From: Polytrichum commune
Taxonomy: Eukaryota; Streptophyta; Polytrichopsida; Polytrichales; Polytrichaceae
Assembly: GCA_950295325.1 (NCBI GenBank)
Contig: OX485808.1
Location: forward strand, 11,904,501-11,968,500
Length of the DNA stretch: 64,000 bases
Direction: 5' to 3'
Positions 23,700 to 34,217 of the stretch are shown here, piece after piece. How positions within the stretch are numbered: position 1 is the stretch's first letter; the number at the start of each line of letters is the position of its first letter. Below the pieces are notes generated by a model. It searched no databases. It saw nothing but the letters and a program-made list of their open reading frames with translations, and was not told where the DNA came from. The position numbers and the translations under genes were made by a program.

Positions 23700-24654
23700 T
23701 GACGTGTTTGTATCCCATGGAAATGTGTGTCCTCCGGTATGACGTGATGGCTCTGAAACCCTTGTCAGCGAATTACAAATTAAGAAATGGAGATTTTAGG
23801 AATGGAAAGAAAGAAAGAATGAATGTCGTAGGTGTAATTCCATGGCTTACGACTTTGGAGGTCACGGATGCTTTCTACCTTCCTCCAATGATAATGCTCT
23901 GCTGATAGTGCAGTAATTGAATCACACAACATCCAAGGTGTTTTGAATGTGCCAAGTGGAAGAACTGTGCGACTCGCCTGTAGATTGGGTTAAGTTACCA
24001 ACCTACTTATCTGCCAGGTTTTGCGAGTGGATGCTTTTGCAAGTGCAAAGCTGGCAATCTTTAATTTGTAAGGGAAATCGAATCCGAGCAACCCGGGGGA
24101 TAAATTAATGCAAATTGAAAAGGAAGAATGGGACTCGACGCTTTGAGCTGCATAGAACCCTAATTCATGACCTACCTCCACAGTTTTTGTAGCTCGTGGA
24201 TGCTTTCTCGACCAATCTTATGGAAATTTAGGTAATCTGTACTGCACAAACTCACAGTGAATCCCAACAACCAAGGTAATTGGAAGTTGCCATGTGGACT
24301 CCTGCAACCACAGAGACGGAGTTGTGCATTAATCAAATGTCAGAATCCTGACTAGGTGTATTGGAACTGAATTTCCATCTAGGGTTTGGTGAGAACTTCC
24401 CTTGAAGTTGCCACTTTCACATACCTTAGTTTGAGATGGCCTTACTGTGCGTGCTTCCAACTCCACAGACGATTTCGACCATTGGATTGGAGTGCAAATC
24501 CTCTCTTGTGGTTACCGATTGCGAATCATGAAGACTTGTATTTTCAAGTTTCAGATTCCAAGTTGAAATGCACGAGTTATAAGGGGTCAAAGTTGAAGAT
24601 TCTCCATGATCTCTTTCAGAAGCGATACACGCCTAGCCCCTCCCATTTGTGTTA

Positions 24655-24850
24655 ACTATTGAGCCTAGAATGGTGTTTATATATTAATTTTGCAAGCACA
24701 TCGGCCAATCTCAACATGACATGTGTCCTTAACCACAGGCCTTGCCATATAATTTCCATTTGAATAGATAGATAGATAGATAGATATGCGCGTGATTAAC
24801 TTGAAGTTTGATCACATAAGGTCCACATGTCTTACTAAGATATCATAATT
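24655..24850 (-). repeat. Diverged R1-family repeat with a GATA microsatellite
   Basis: TTGAGCCTAGAATG, CAATCTCAACATGACATGTG, CCTTGCCATATAA and CACATAAGGTCCACATG match the minus-oriented copy at 16660-16890. A short GATA run (about 24765-24785) interrupts it. Confidence 0.5.
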
Positions 24851-25523
24851 TGAACTTAAAACTTGAACTTAAAACCTTCACACTATTCAACACTTGAAGG
24901 GCTCTTCGGGTTGCTTGCAACAAATCAAGGATTCTAGGAGCCAAGTACACACATGGTGGACCTAATTAACCTTCTCCTACATCTAAACTCTAGGTTCTTG
25001 GTGACGGAAATTGAAATGCTACTAAGAAAAAACTGAATAAAAACACAATTTCAATAGTTGTTTGTGATACACGAATCAAACTCATAGGTATATAGAATGA
25101 AAAAACGATGACACTAAAACCGTTGATTGTTCAATCCCGCACTTGAGTTACGCAAGCTAGTGTCGATGGGTTTATGGGCGATGGTGATCTAAGTTTGCCT
25201 AGAAATTTGTGGGGATTGAGGAGTGCCCTCGTGAAGGGAATGCGGTATTAGAGTTCCAAACTTCACATGTAAGAGATATTTTGCATAACTAAGCAAAATG
25301 TGGTATATAAACTACTAAGGATTGTCATGTGTGCATAGTCTTGGTCACCTTATCCAGAATTGATCCAACACTAATTGATCAACAGCTTATTATAAGTATT
25401 TTCCCAATAACTTGCATGGCAAGCTAAATTCCCAAATTCTTCTCAATGACATGACAAGTAAGAGCCGCGGTATGTTTCCGTTTGTTGCAGCAAATGCATG
25501 AGGGATTGTGAGCCTCCACATCA

Positions 25524-26640
25524 GTGCAAGATATTAGTGTACCAATCGATGCTTGATAAGAAGGACATGGATGCGTCATCACATGATCTCTAGCAACCTA
25601 AAAAACTTGGAGCGCATCACTCTACTTTTTATACTATTTAACCCACTATATATATTATCATCTAAAGTCCACCCACATCAAACAAAATGGTTGAACACAT
25701 CCTCGGTTGAGCAAGAAGTCCCTTCCAAACTCACTACCCAATGCATTGCACTTCCCCTCATCAATATCTACCAAATGACATCTTCGTCATGTTTATGTTC
25801 ATGTTTCATCCTTGAAGGTTGTAGTGTATGTCAAGGGTGAGTTTCCATGCAGGCAAGCCGCTTGCCCACCAAATTCTAGTGAAATCGTAGATGCCATCAA
25901 GTGGAATCTACATCTGCGTTAGAATCTCGTGGACGAGTGGCTTACAGGGAAACTAACCCTTAAGAGCATATCCACTCATGCCACAAACATGTCACTACCA
26001 CAGTTTTTTGCTCTTTTGAATCCATACCACATGCTACGTCCCAACTCCAATGTCCATATATATATTGCCAACCAATTAGCTCATAAAGACCTCTCTTTGT
26101 TGAACCCTTAGACTCGTCATACTTGGTGAACTGAGGCAAAACCTAAGCTAAGATATAATCGGTGGACACATGCATTTTTAAATACATAAAGGGGCCTATG
26201 TTTGTTTGCCTTAAAAAACCAATCTTAAAAACCAACGATAATGATCCAGTTATGTCTCCCTGAGTGGAGATGCTCTACGAAGGAGATGGATGCATTGACA
26301 TCACACGATCTTGAACGTAAAAATAAGTAGGTGTGCTTTAAGTTCTATTTGTACTACCTACCTAAAGTTTACCCGCAAACACAAATCATCAACCCCTCCT
26401 CATTTGAACGAGATCGTGTGTCCTCCAAGGTCATGACGCCACTACCTAGTGCTTGACACTTGCCCTCAATATCTATGTAGCCGATGACACCTTGATCGAG
26501 TTTTTTGTTCTTATTTCGTGCAAGATATTAGTGTACTAATCGATGCTTGCTAAGTAGGAGACAGTGGCGTCATCACATGATCTGTAACCTACGAAGAATT
26601 CGGTGTGGAGTGAATCAATGCTATGTAACCCGATTGACTC
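25524..26640. repeat. Three degenerate tandem units
   Basis: The block GTGCAAGATATTAGTGTAC, AATCGATGCTTG and GCGTCATCACATGATCT occurs at 25524 and 26518. A unit lacking the first block starts near 26278. The following parts also correspond, for example CCTCGGTTGA and the TGACACTTGCCCTCAATATCT region. An AT-rich 95-codon frame at 25553-25840 lies across the first unit and is not called. Confidence 0.5.
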
Positions 26641-27085
26641 TCCAAAATTCACCTGCGGCCACGAATTATGAAGTCATCCTCGGTTGAACAAAAAACTTCT
26701 CCAAGAAATTCATGACCAAAAGGTAGATGGGTCTTTCATGGTAACATTTTCCAACTAGCCCATTTCTCCTAGGATATGAAACACGCGATTTGCACAAGAT
26801 GGGTAGCAAATTCAAGTTGAGGTTGTAGCCACTTCGCTCATAAGTTTTGGAGCTCGCACGATTATCTTATTCATTATCAAAGTGAAAAACCTCGTGGTTA
26901 TTTGATTATAAGACCATATACATAGTTTATACAGGCTTGATGAAGTTCATAAATCATATTTTATATATGTGTTTGAAACTTTCTTATGGCAAGGAGAAAA
27001 TGCAACATACTCACACTAGACATTGATGATCAAAATATAATGTATGTATTTGCATCCAAAGGCACCGAGATTGTGTATATGAACT

Positions 27086-27115
<30 letters not shown>
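27086..27115. repeat. (GA)n microsatellite
   Basis: About fifteen uninterrupted GA dinucleotides. Confidence 0.9.
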
Positions 27116-27118
<3 letters not shown>

Positions 27119-27268
27119 AACCTTTCGTGTTGGCGTGAATGAGAGATACTTCACCTTGATCATAGCCGCACACCAGGAGTGACGTGGTGCCAACCTCGGC
27201 CCAACTCAAGGATGGGAGCAACTTAAAATTTTCAATTATATCAAAGTGTTTAACTCATTCAAATCTAG

Positions 27269-27649
27269 GCCCTGGGCTAGATCACATCTTCATTTGACTA
27301 GGCCCCAACCTTCCCATGCCTCCTTCACTGCCCAGTCTTCCTACCTGCACATGTGTGGGAACTCTTCCATGTGAGGAACCAATGTGACAATACCCGGTCA
27401 CTTAAGCAATTAAGCACCCGGTTACTTAAGCCATGAAGCTCCTTTGGCATGTGAAGGAACTTCATCAATTAACTTGGGAATAATGAAAGTGATGTCAACC
27501 TGAATATTTGTAATTTTGACCGGGTATTGTCACATTGGTTCCCAATGAGGAAAAGTTCCCATGCAAGTGCGGGCAAGAAGACCAGATAGTGAAGGAGGTT
27601 TGGGAGAGGCGGGGACCACCCGAATGAAGATGTGATCTAGCCCGGGGCC
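27269..27649. mobile_element. TIR transposon/MITE copy 2 (empty-site copy) with 7-8 bp duplication
   Basis: It shares the ends GCCCTGGGCTAGATCAC and GTGATCTAGCCCGGGGCC, and the whole interior, with 384-507 plus 1079-1313, but lacks the pogo-like insert. AAATCTAG occurs immediately outside both ends (27261-27268 and 27650-27657). The last G also fits the element terminus, so the target duplication is 7 or 8 bp. That size favours hAT. No coding capacity remains. Confidence 0.82.
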
Positions 27650-27967
27650 AAATCTAGTGCATTTGAAAAATAAGCCAGTTTTAGACCCAAAAAAAGCACT
27701 TTTGACATGATTAACCAAAAATGAAAGTACACGCTAAACTCCATAGTATCACACATGTGGCAACCAAAGTGCACGTAATATTATGGAGTTTTGTAGTGTT
27801 AACATGGATGTGTGATACTATAGATTTGGTGTAGCATGTGACACTATGGAATAACACAAAGTGCAACATTTTAATGGCGTGGTGTGGTCCAGTATTCCAC
27901 TTGGTCTTCCCGGGCGATGTGGCACATGCGTGCACCAACATTCAACAAGTGGCATAAGAAGAAAAAG

Positions 27968-27995
27968 GAGAAGAAGAAGAAGAAGAAGAAGAAGA
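27968..27995. repeat. (GAA)n microsatellite
   Basis: A run of about nine GAA/AGA trinucleotides. Confidence 0.9.
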
Positions 27996-28208
27996 CACTC
28001 CACATATTGACACATGGCGCAATGCGAGGGTGTGTGTTGACTTCTTTGGTGGTTTGCATTAATGACAAAATTCATGATATATAAGGGATCGAAATGTGAC
28101 AATAAGGAGTGAGATTTGAACTACAAACCTCCGTTCCCTAGGGTTTTGGGATATTAGAAAGTGAATGACATTATGGGGGTTGATATTACGGAGTTTAGGG
28201 TGTATATA

Positions 28209-28745
28209 GCTCAAATACGCCATGTTTTGCTTGAACAGGTCCAGTGTGGGCCTCTTAGGTGCAAGTTAGGGTTAAGGCTTGACACTTGCCCTCTCCAACA
28301 TCTAGCAATTGACATCTCGCTCTCCTTTAGTTCGTTTTTGTTTTTCCTCTTTTCCTTTTTCCCATTCACATGAAGGGGGGGAGGTAGCGCTCCCCCCCCC
28401 TTGCGACCCATGCGAGGAAATCCGAGGGCATGTGTGCACTTGAAGAATAAGTTGGTTTTAGACAAAGGACACATTTAACATGATTAACCAAAAATGAAAA
28501 TACGTAGCTCAAATACGTTGTGTTTTGCTTGAACAGGTCCAGTTTGGACCTCTTATGTGGCAATTTAGGGTTTAAGGCTCGACACTTGCCCTCTCCAACA
28601 TCTAGCAATCGACACCTCGCTCTCGTTTAGTTTTATTTTTGGTCTTTCTTTCCCATTCACATGAAGAGGGGGGGGGGGGGGGGGGTGCTCGGAGACCCAT
28701 GCGAGGAAATCCAAGGGCATGTGTGCGCTTGGAGCATAATGAAGC
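28209..28745. repeat. Tandem duplication, 298-bp period, with G/C tracts
   Basis: Unit 1 starts at 28209 and unit 2 at 28507, both with GCTCAAATACG followed by TTTTGCTTGAACAGGTCCAG. Both carry CACTTGCCCTCTCCAACATC and ATGCGAGGAAATCC. At the equivalent point unit 1 has a G7...C9 foldback and unit 2 an uninterrupted G18 run (28668-28685). Part of the unit also precedes unit 1 near 27655-27730. Confidence 0.7.
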
Positions 28746-29913
28746 GGTCCAGATGCCAGCCGGCTCTCCATTGGCCCTCGAACGTGTGCACTTTACGGTC
28801 CGGGACAAAAAAGAATATCTCCCCCTTCCGGAAATAGAAGCCATGGATACGGGAGATCCTTCCGGTCGCTCGCACGCACCCACCATACACATAGCCCTAA
28901 CTTAACTTATTTTCCCCCTTGCAACGCAAAGATAAACAATTCGACGTCTAGCTACACACACAACCATGCATATACACACACCATGGGACTTGTTGATTAG
29001 GGTTTACCCGAGGATCAGACCTTCTAATTAAGAATGGCGTTCAATAAGGAAAATAACATACATAGGTGTGTAGCTACGTACATAGGGAGGCGGTGGAGTT
29101 GGCTGCAACCGGCCTTCCGGGAACTTTGGTGAGGTGTGGAGAATGAATAAAAATCAAGTCCTTGTGAATTTCAAAGAGTCGGACCAGCCGCAATTCAAGG
29201 CAAGCGTATGTGGGCCTTATGTGGTCACACACTTCTTACTCGGGCACCTACATTATTAGTGCGTGATACATGACGAGGCTTGTTATAATTGAGGAATGGA
29301 CCACCAAAACACCCAAGTTAAGAATCAAATGAATGGGTATAAAACCAAAAGACAAGTCAAAGTGTGTTTGAACGCTTATTGGCTTGGGGCCCACACGAAT
29401 GCGAGTTGGGGACTCTCGACATTTTTAACCGAGAGGGTTTGTCGTAGTCATTTCAAAGAAGGATCCGTAAAGGGGTCGTCGTAGCAGCCCTTAAAGGCCG
29501 CAACAGATGTTTTTGTCCCAGTAATTATTGTTTGCATGTTCATGCCAACATGTACATTTATGTTATTTGACTTCGGATACATGGACAACTAAAAGTTTGT
29601 GTGACCAATCTGGATTTTGCAAGGTTGTAATCCATACGGTCAAGTCTACTATAAAAGGCGGTGAGTTTCTTTAATAAGCTATTGAATTGGACTAAATTGC
29701 TTTAGGCAATCTTGGAAAGATTCTTCTTAAACCTTTAGGGGGGTTAAGCTTTGTAAGCCGGGTGAAAAGCTTAAGCATAAAGTGAGGTTGATAGCTCAAG
29801 TGTAAATTGGGGTTGAGAGCTTAAGTGTAAAGTTGACTTGAATGGACAAGCATACGTAAGCAGCTCCATTTGGCCAATGGAAAGGCTATTTCTTCAAGCT
29901 CTCAATCTTCGAG

Positions 29914-30200
29914 CTCTCAAACCTCTCTAGTGTACTAAAAGAGCCCTTGCATAGGTCCATGATACATTCATTTGATTGTCCCATTCTCAACTCAAATATC
30001 ATCATCATCACTTTTGAATGCCTCTTAGAACCTAGAGAGATTCAGTTGCAGTGAATCTCTCAAACCTCTCTAGTGTACTAAAAAGAGGCCTTAGATAGGT
30101 ACATACGTATGAGTTTATTTGATTGTCCCATTCTCGACTCAAATATCATCATCACTTTCGAGTGCTTCTTAAAACCTAGAAAGATTCAGTTACGGTGCCG
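29914..30200. repeat. Tandem duplication, 143-bp period
   Basis: Two units start CTCTCAAACCTCTCTAGTGT (29914 and 30057). Both continue with ATTTGATTGTCCCATTCTC and AACCTAGA-AGATTCAGTT. Confidence 0.7.
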
Positions 30201-30873
30201 TACCCATGTGTTGAATATTCTAGTCCCTCGGTGACACTAGTTTTGCATAGGTACCAAGGAAGCCCAGGTTCCAAATCGGATAGTTCCATTCAAATGGTTG
30301 ACACCAAGGTTAGGTGGGTATTTGATTTTGTTGCTAACCTCCAATTCCGATTTCCGAAGACAAATTAGAAGCAAAAAAACTTTCAGTTCCAAGATTTTAA
30401 GAGCTTGTAAACAATAAAAGATCCTCCAATCCCGGTTATTTGGAAAATTTAAGGATCCGGCAATTTCTGTGAAAGAACCGGCAAAGAACCGACGGTTTTG
30501 AGAAGATTATTTGACTGGGTTTTGATGTTACAAGAACCACGGTTGTGAATCTAGTCCGGTTATTTGAAAATTTGAGAACCACGGTCATTGATTGAAAGAA
30601 CCGCCTTGATAACTGGCAGGGGTGTGGAGCCAATATTAATACCCGCCCAACACTGGTTGACACGTACATCTGGGATATGCACAGAAACTTAGATGATTCA
30701 ATAGATTTAGTCACGATGGAGACTCAAATTAAGTTAGCTCCTCTTTAAGTCATGAGCTGCATCAATCTCGACAAAAACTCATACCTGCAAGCAGAGGGGG
30801 ACTGGCATGATTATTCTTTGCTGCTGACGTTCATTCTGCCACAAACAAAACCAACTGAAAGAAGCAAGATGAC

Positions 30874-31092
30874 ATGGCTATGGCTATCACTCATATCAAG
30901 CCTATCCTAGCCAACGCAAGCAGCATATATAGTCCACTTGGGATCCCAGCCTGGGGACAATTTGTGTGGGAAAATGAAAACAGAAAAAGGGCAGCCCGAC
31001 TCCCCACGATCGTGCAAGGAAGTGGGGGTTGGAAACGCGAGGAAAGCCACAAGTTGACCTCTTCTGACCGAGGCCCAAAGGAGTCGGCATAG
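30874..31092 (+). CDS. Coding-like ORF, 72 codons, transit-peptide-like start
   Basis: The frame starts MAMAITHIKPILANASSIYS, continues with a basic stretch (ENENRKRAARLP) and stops after GPKESA. Composition and codon use look plant-coding, and the first 20 residues resemble an organelle presequence. No domain is recognised. It may be a first exon whose donor I cannot place, or a chance frame; overlapping minus-strand frames in the same place are shadows. Confidence 0.25.
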   Translation: MAMAITHIKPILANASSIYSPLGIPAWGQFVWENENRKRAARLPTIVQGSGGWKREESHKLTSSDRGPKESA

Positions 31093-31159
31093 CAAATCCC
31101 GCAACTCAGATGGTAAAACACACACATACACACACGAGATTTCAGAGTAAATTGATCGG

Positions 31160-31485
31160 ACACCATATATGAGTGGTATTTGGCAAGGTTTCCAGTTAGA
31201 AATAGACACCCGAAAGACAGATGTTACAATGGGATTGGATTATCTGCTCAAAATTTACTAACCATACTAGGTAGCCTCAGTAGTTACGCAATTGGGAGGG
31301 CCTATGTGATCACCTAAAAGAGAAAAGAAAACCTTCACTGTGCCCTCTTGTGCTTTTGCATCTCCACTCTGATTCTCAAATTCAAAGGGACAACCATCGC
31401 AATTGCTAATCAAAAGGGACAATTTCAAGCTGATCCAACAGTCAAATGTATCTGAGGAGTTGGATGTGCCCAAAATAGTTGTCAG
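31160..31485 (+). repeat. Dispersed repeat R1 copy
   Basis: R1 blocks in order: GAGTGGTATTTGGCAAGG, CAATGGGATTGGATTATCTG, GCAATTGGGAGGGCCTATG, CAATTGCTAA and GAGGAGTTGGATGTGCCCA. Both outer termini are eroded. Confidence 0.6.
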
Positions 31486-31499
31486 TAATGTGAGTACAT

Positions 31500-33980
31500 G
31501 CACAGATTGACAGGTTCATCTATTTCAATTGGAGGGAAATGAAGACTGAGCTGAGACTTCGTCCTGCAATATTGAAGCTATTTATTGAACCTGCACCGGG
31601 GACAATCGCTAGGGTGAGACCCGGGAGCCCACAAGGCAACACAACCGGCCCGAGAATGATGCAAGGAGAATCGAGATTTTCACCCAAAAAATAATATAAA
31701 TCAGGTTGCCTTGGACTCAACCCCAGACAAGCCACCGCAGATTTTGCACCTACCCCAAACTAGGAATGAATATGCAATATTTGTAAATTAACCAGACTTG
31801 GGGTGATCTTTCAAGGTCTGTGGTTACCTTATTATGCGATTGTGAGCGCTGCTTCTGAATCACAAAGAGATTTTTTTGCCGCAACATGAATCCCTAGATG
31901 TCTCGGAAGTATTAGCATCCCCACGCACACTGGCGCACTCATATAATACGCCTACCGCTATTAAGTTGTGGGCTTGTACGGCGAGATCATGGGCATTCAT
32001 ACAGCCAGTCCCACCACTTGTCTTCCTACATACTAACACCTCGATCCTCGGCCGCTGGAATGCCAACACCCAAGATACCATCCCATGCTAGCACGTGCAA
32101 ATAAGACATTATATCTGCCCACATGAGTCTTTATTATGTTCTTGATTGAGGGTCCAAAGCCCCAACTATGTTTGTAGCTAGGAGCTGGCTCAATTCAATG
32201 ACACTTAAAAATCATCAGTTGACAACCAACTGGTAGCCCTTGAATAGCTTGGAAATCCCAAGAATAGTACTATTCATGTTAAATTGGGACTCAGATAACC
32301 CTAATATAGCCCACTCACATTTTTAGAAGGATAGTTGACCTGTAAGAGGAAATTACATGCAATTGAAAAAGTGAGGACACATGCTACACCATTGTAACCT
32401 CATCCTGATTTACTGTAAGGAATGTGGGTGTTATTCAGTTCACTTTTCATGTACTCCGATTTCTACCGCATAGATTTACACATCAAAAAATGTATTGCAT
32501 GAGCAAATCTACGATGAAGCATCAGCAGAAACCGGACCTCGAATGATTTACTTACAGTTATCAGAGGTGCATGTGTGTTGATTCCTTAAGCAAATACATA
32601 GAACCTCCTATTTATGTTTAGTATTGAGATTAATAGTCTTGACCCAATACGTTGACCTATGTCAGGCCAAGGACATGGGACACCTCCAAGAATTGAGGAG
32701 GCATTTCATGGACCCAGTCCAGGACAAGCTGTTGTTTATGGGGAACCAGTGGTTTGCCTTGACATTTTGAAGGTCCTCCTTCAACAGAACTTGTAACAAG
32801 TTGTTTCCTGCCAAGTGGAATTAATTTGGACCAATGGATGTGAATAGAATAAGACTAATCAAAATAGAAGCTTATCGTCCAACCGTCCACAACCGTCCAC
32901 TTGAAGTAGACTAGCTACTAGAAAACTTTATACCACTAGAATCGTGTGGGACTGGACATTGGACACCCACCAAGCCTCCACGTGGGGCCACACGGAAGAT
33001 TGAAACCTGCCCTAAGAGGATGAGAGACTCGAAGGAATCTACCTGAGTTATAAATCTATTTTGTGGAAGAAAATCATTATGATGATGAAAATTCCCAATA
33101 TGTGCAACCCCCATGCAATGTCTCTTGACTCGTCAATAGATAATCACAGACAAGCCATACCTTACATCTGTTAATTCGAGAAGGAGAGTAAAAGAGGCAG
33201 TGCCTGGTTCAAGTGCTGACTAGTATGTCAAACCTCTTTTTTGAGCCGCACACTTCTTCAGAATAATGCCATGTCATCAGCAACAGCCAACCAAGTCAGC
33301 ATAGCATGAGTTGGTGTGTACAGGCATTGATCAAAAGACGTCAAATAAAATGACCTGCATGTGTTCAGAATTCAGACCTGGGAAGGTGGAGTTTTATTTT
33401 GCTGCTAATTGGATGCTCATTGTTTCTATACAATGTTCCTCACCTTGTCATGATGCTTATATCATTTCTAGGCAAGGGGACCTTACGACAGGAACCATTG
33501 GCACCCAAAACCAGTCATATATATAAATCCCAGGATTCCTTTCTAAGGCAAATCCAGCGTGGCAATTTCGGCTACTCGCCATGCCGACACACTACTTGTT
33601 TGGTTGACCTTTTTGATGCTGTCATCAAACCACATATTACTAATGGGTGGAGAAACTCATATCTTTATTCCTGTGAAAATGACAAGCAATAACAAACATT
33701 GGGTCCCCTTGATTCCTGCATCTCAAAATGCAAGTGACCAGCATTTAATGTTGCGTCAGTATTGTTACGTACTACCCTTCAAGGGTTTGACATATCTTTA
33801 TTTTATGAGTTAAGATTCAAACGAGGATTTATTCAGCACTGCTTCAATGCAGATTCATTCTTTTAGATCTTGCAACTATAAAATAGAGGAACAAAAGATG
33901 AAAATTGCAACCCTATGTTTGATAGGCACTGTACATTGTCGTGTTTTGATGTGGTTGAATCAGTTTAAACTCAGTGTTGA
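31500..33980. other. Low-repeat spacer, no supported gene
   Basis: Short frames occur, such as 33984-34178 (MDLLRGCNVLPLKYDKEQ), which begins with ATG and crosses a CAG|GTAAAA donor-like site. None shows a recognisable domain or a consistent exon chain, so they are not annotated as genes. Confidence 0.4.
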
Positions 33981-34217
33981 CGTATGGATCTACTTAGAGG
34001 TTGTAATGTGTTGCCTCTTAAATATGACAAAGAGCAGAAGCCAAGTGAATTTTTCCTTCTACATACAGGTAAAAGTTTTTCCCATCTCCAAAGAAAATTT
34101 TATCTGGAAGAAAAGAGCAAGCAACAGTTAGGATGTGTAAAAGACTCCCATCATGCCCTGAGAACGCAGTTAAATTAGTTTACAGTAAAGCATGCATCAC
34201 TGCAAAAACTGTGCACT

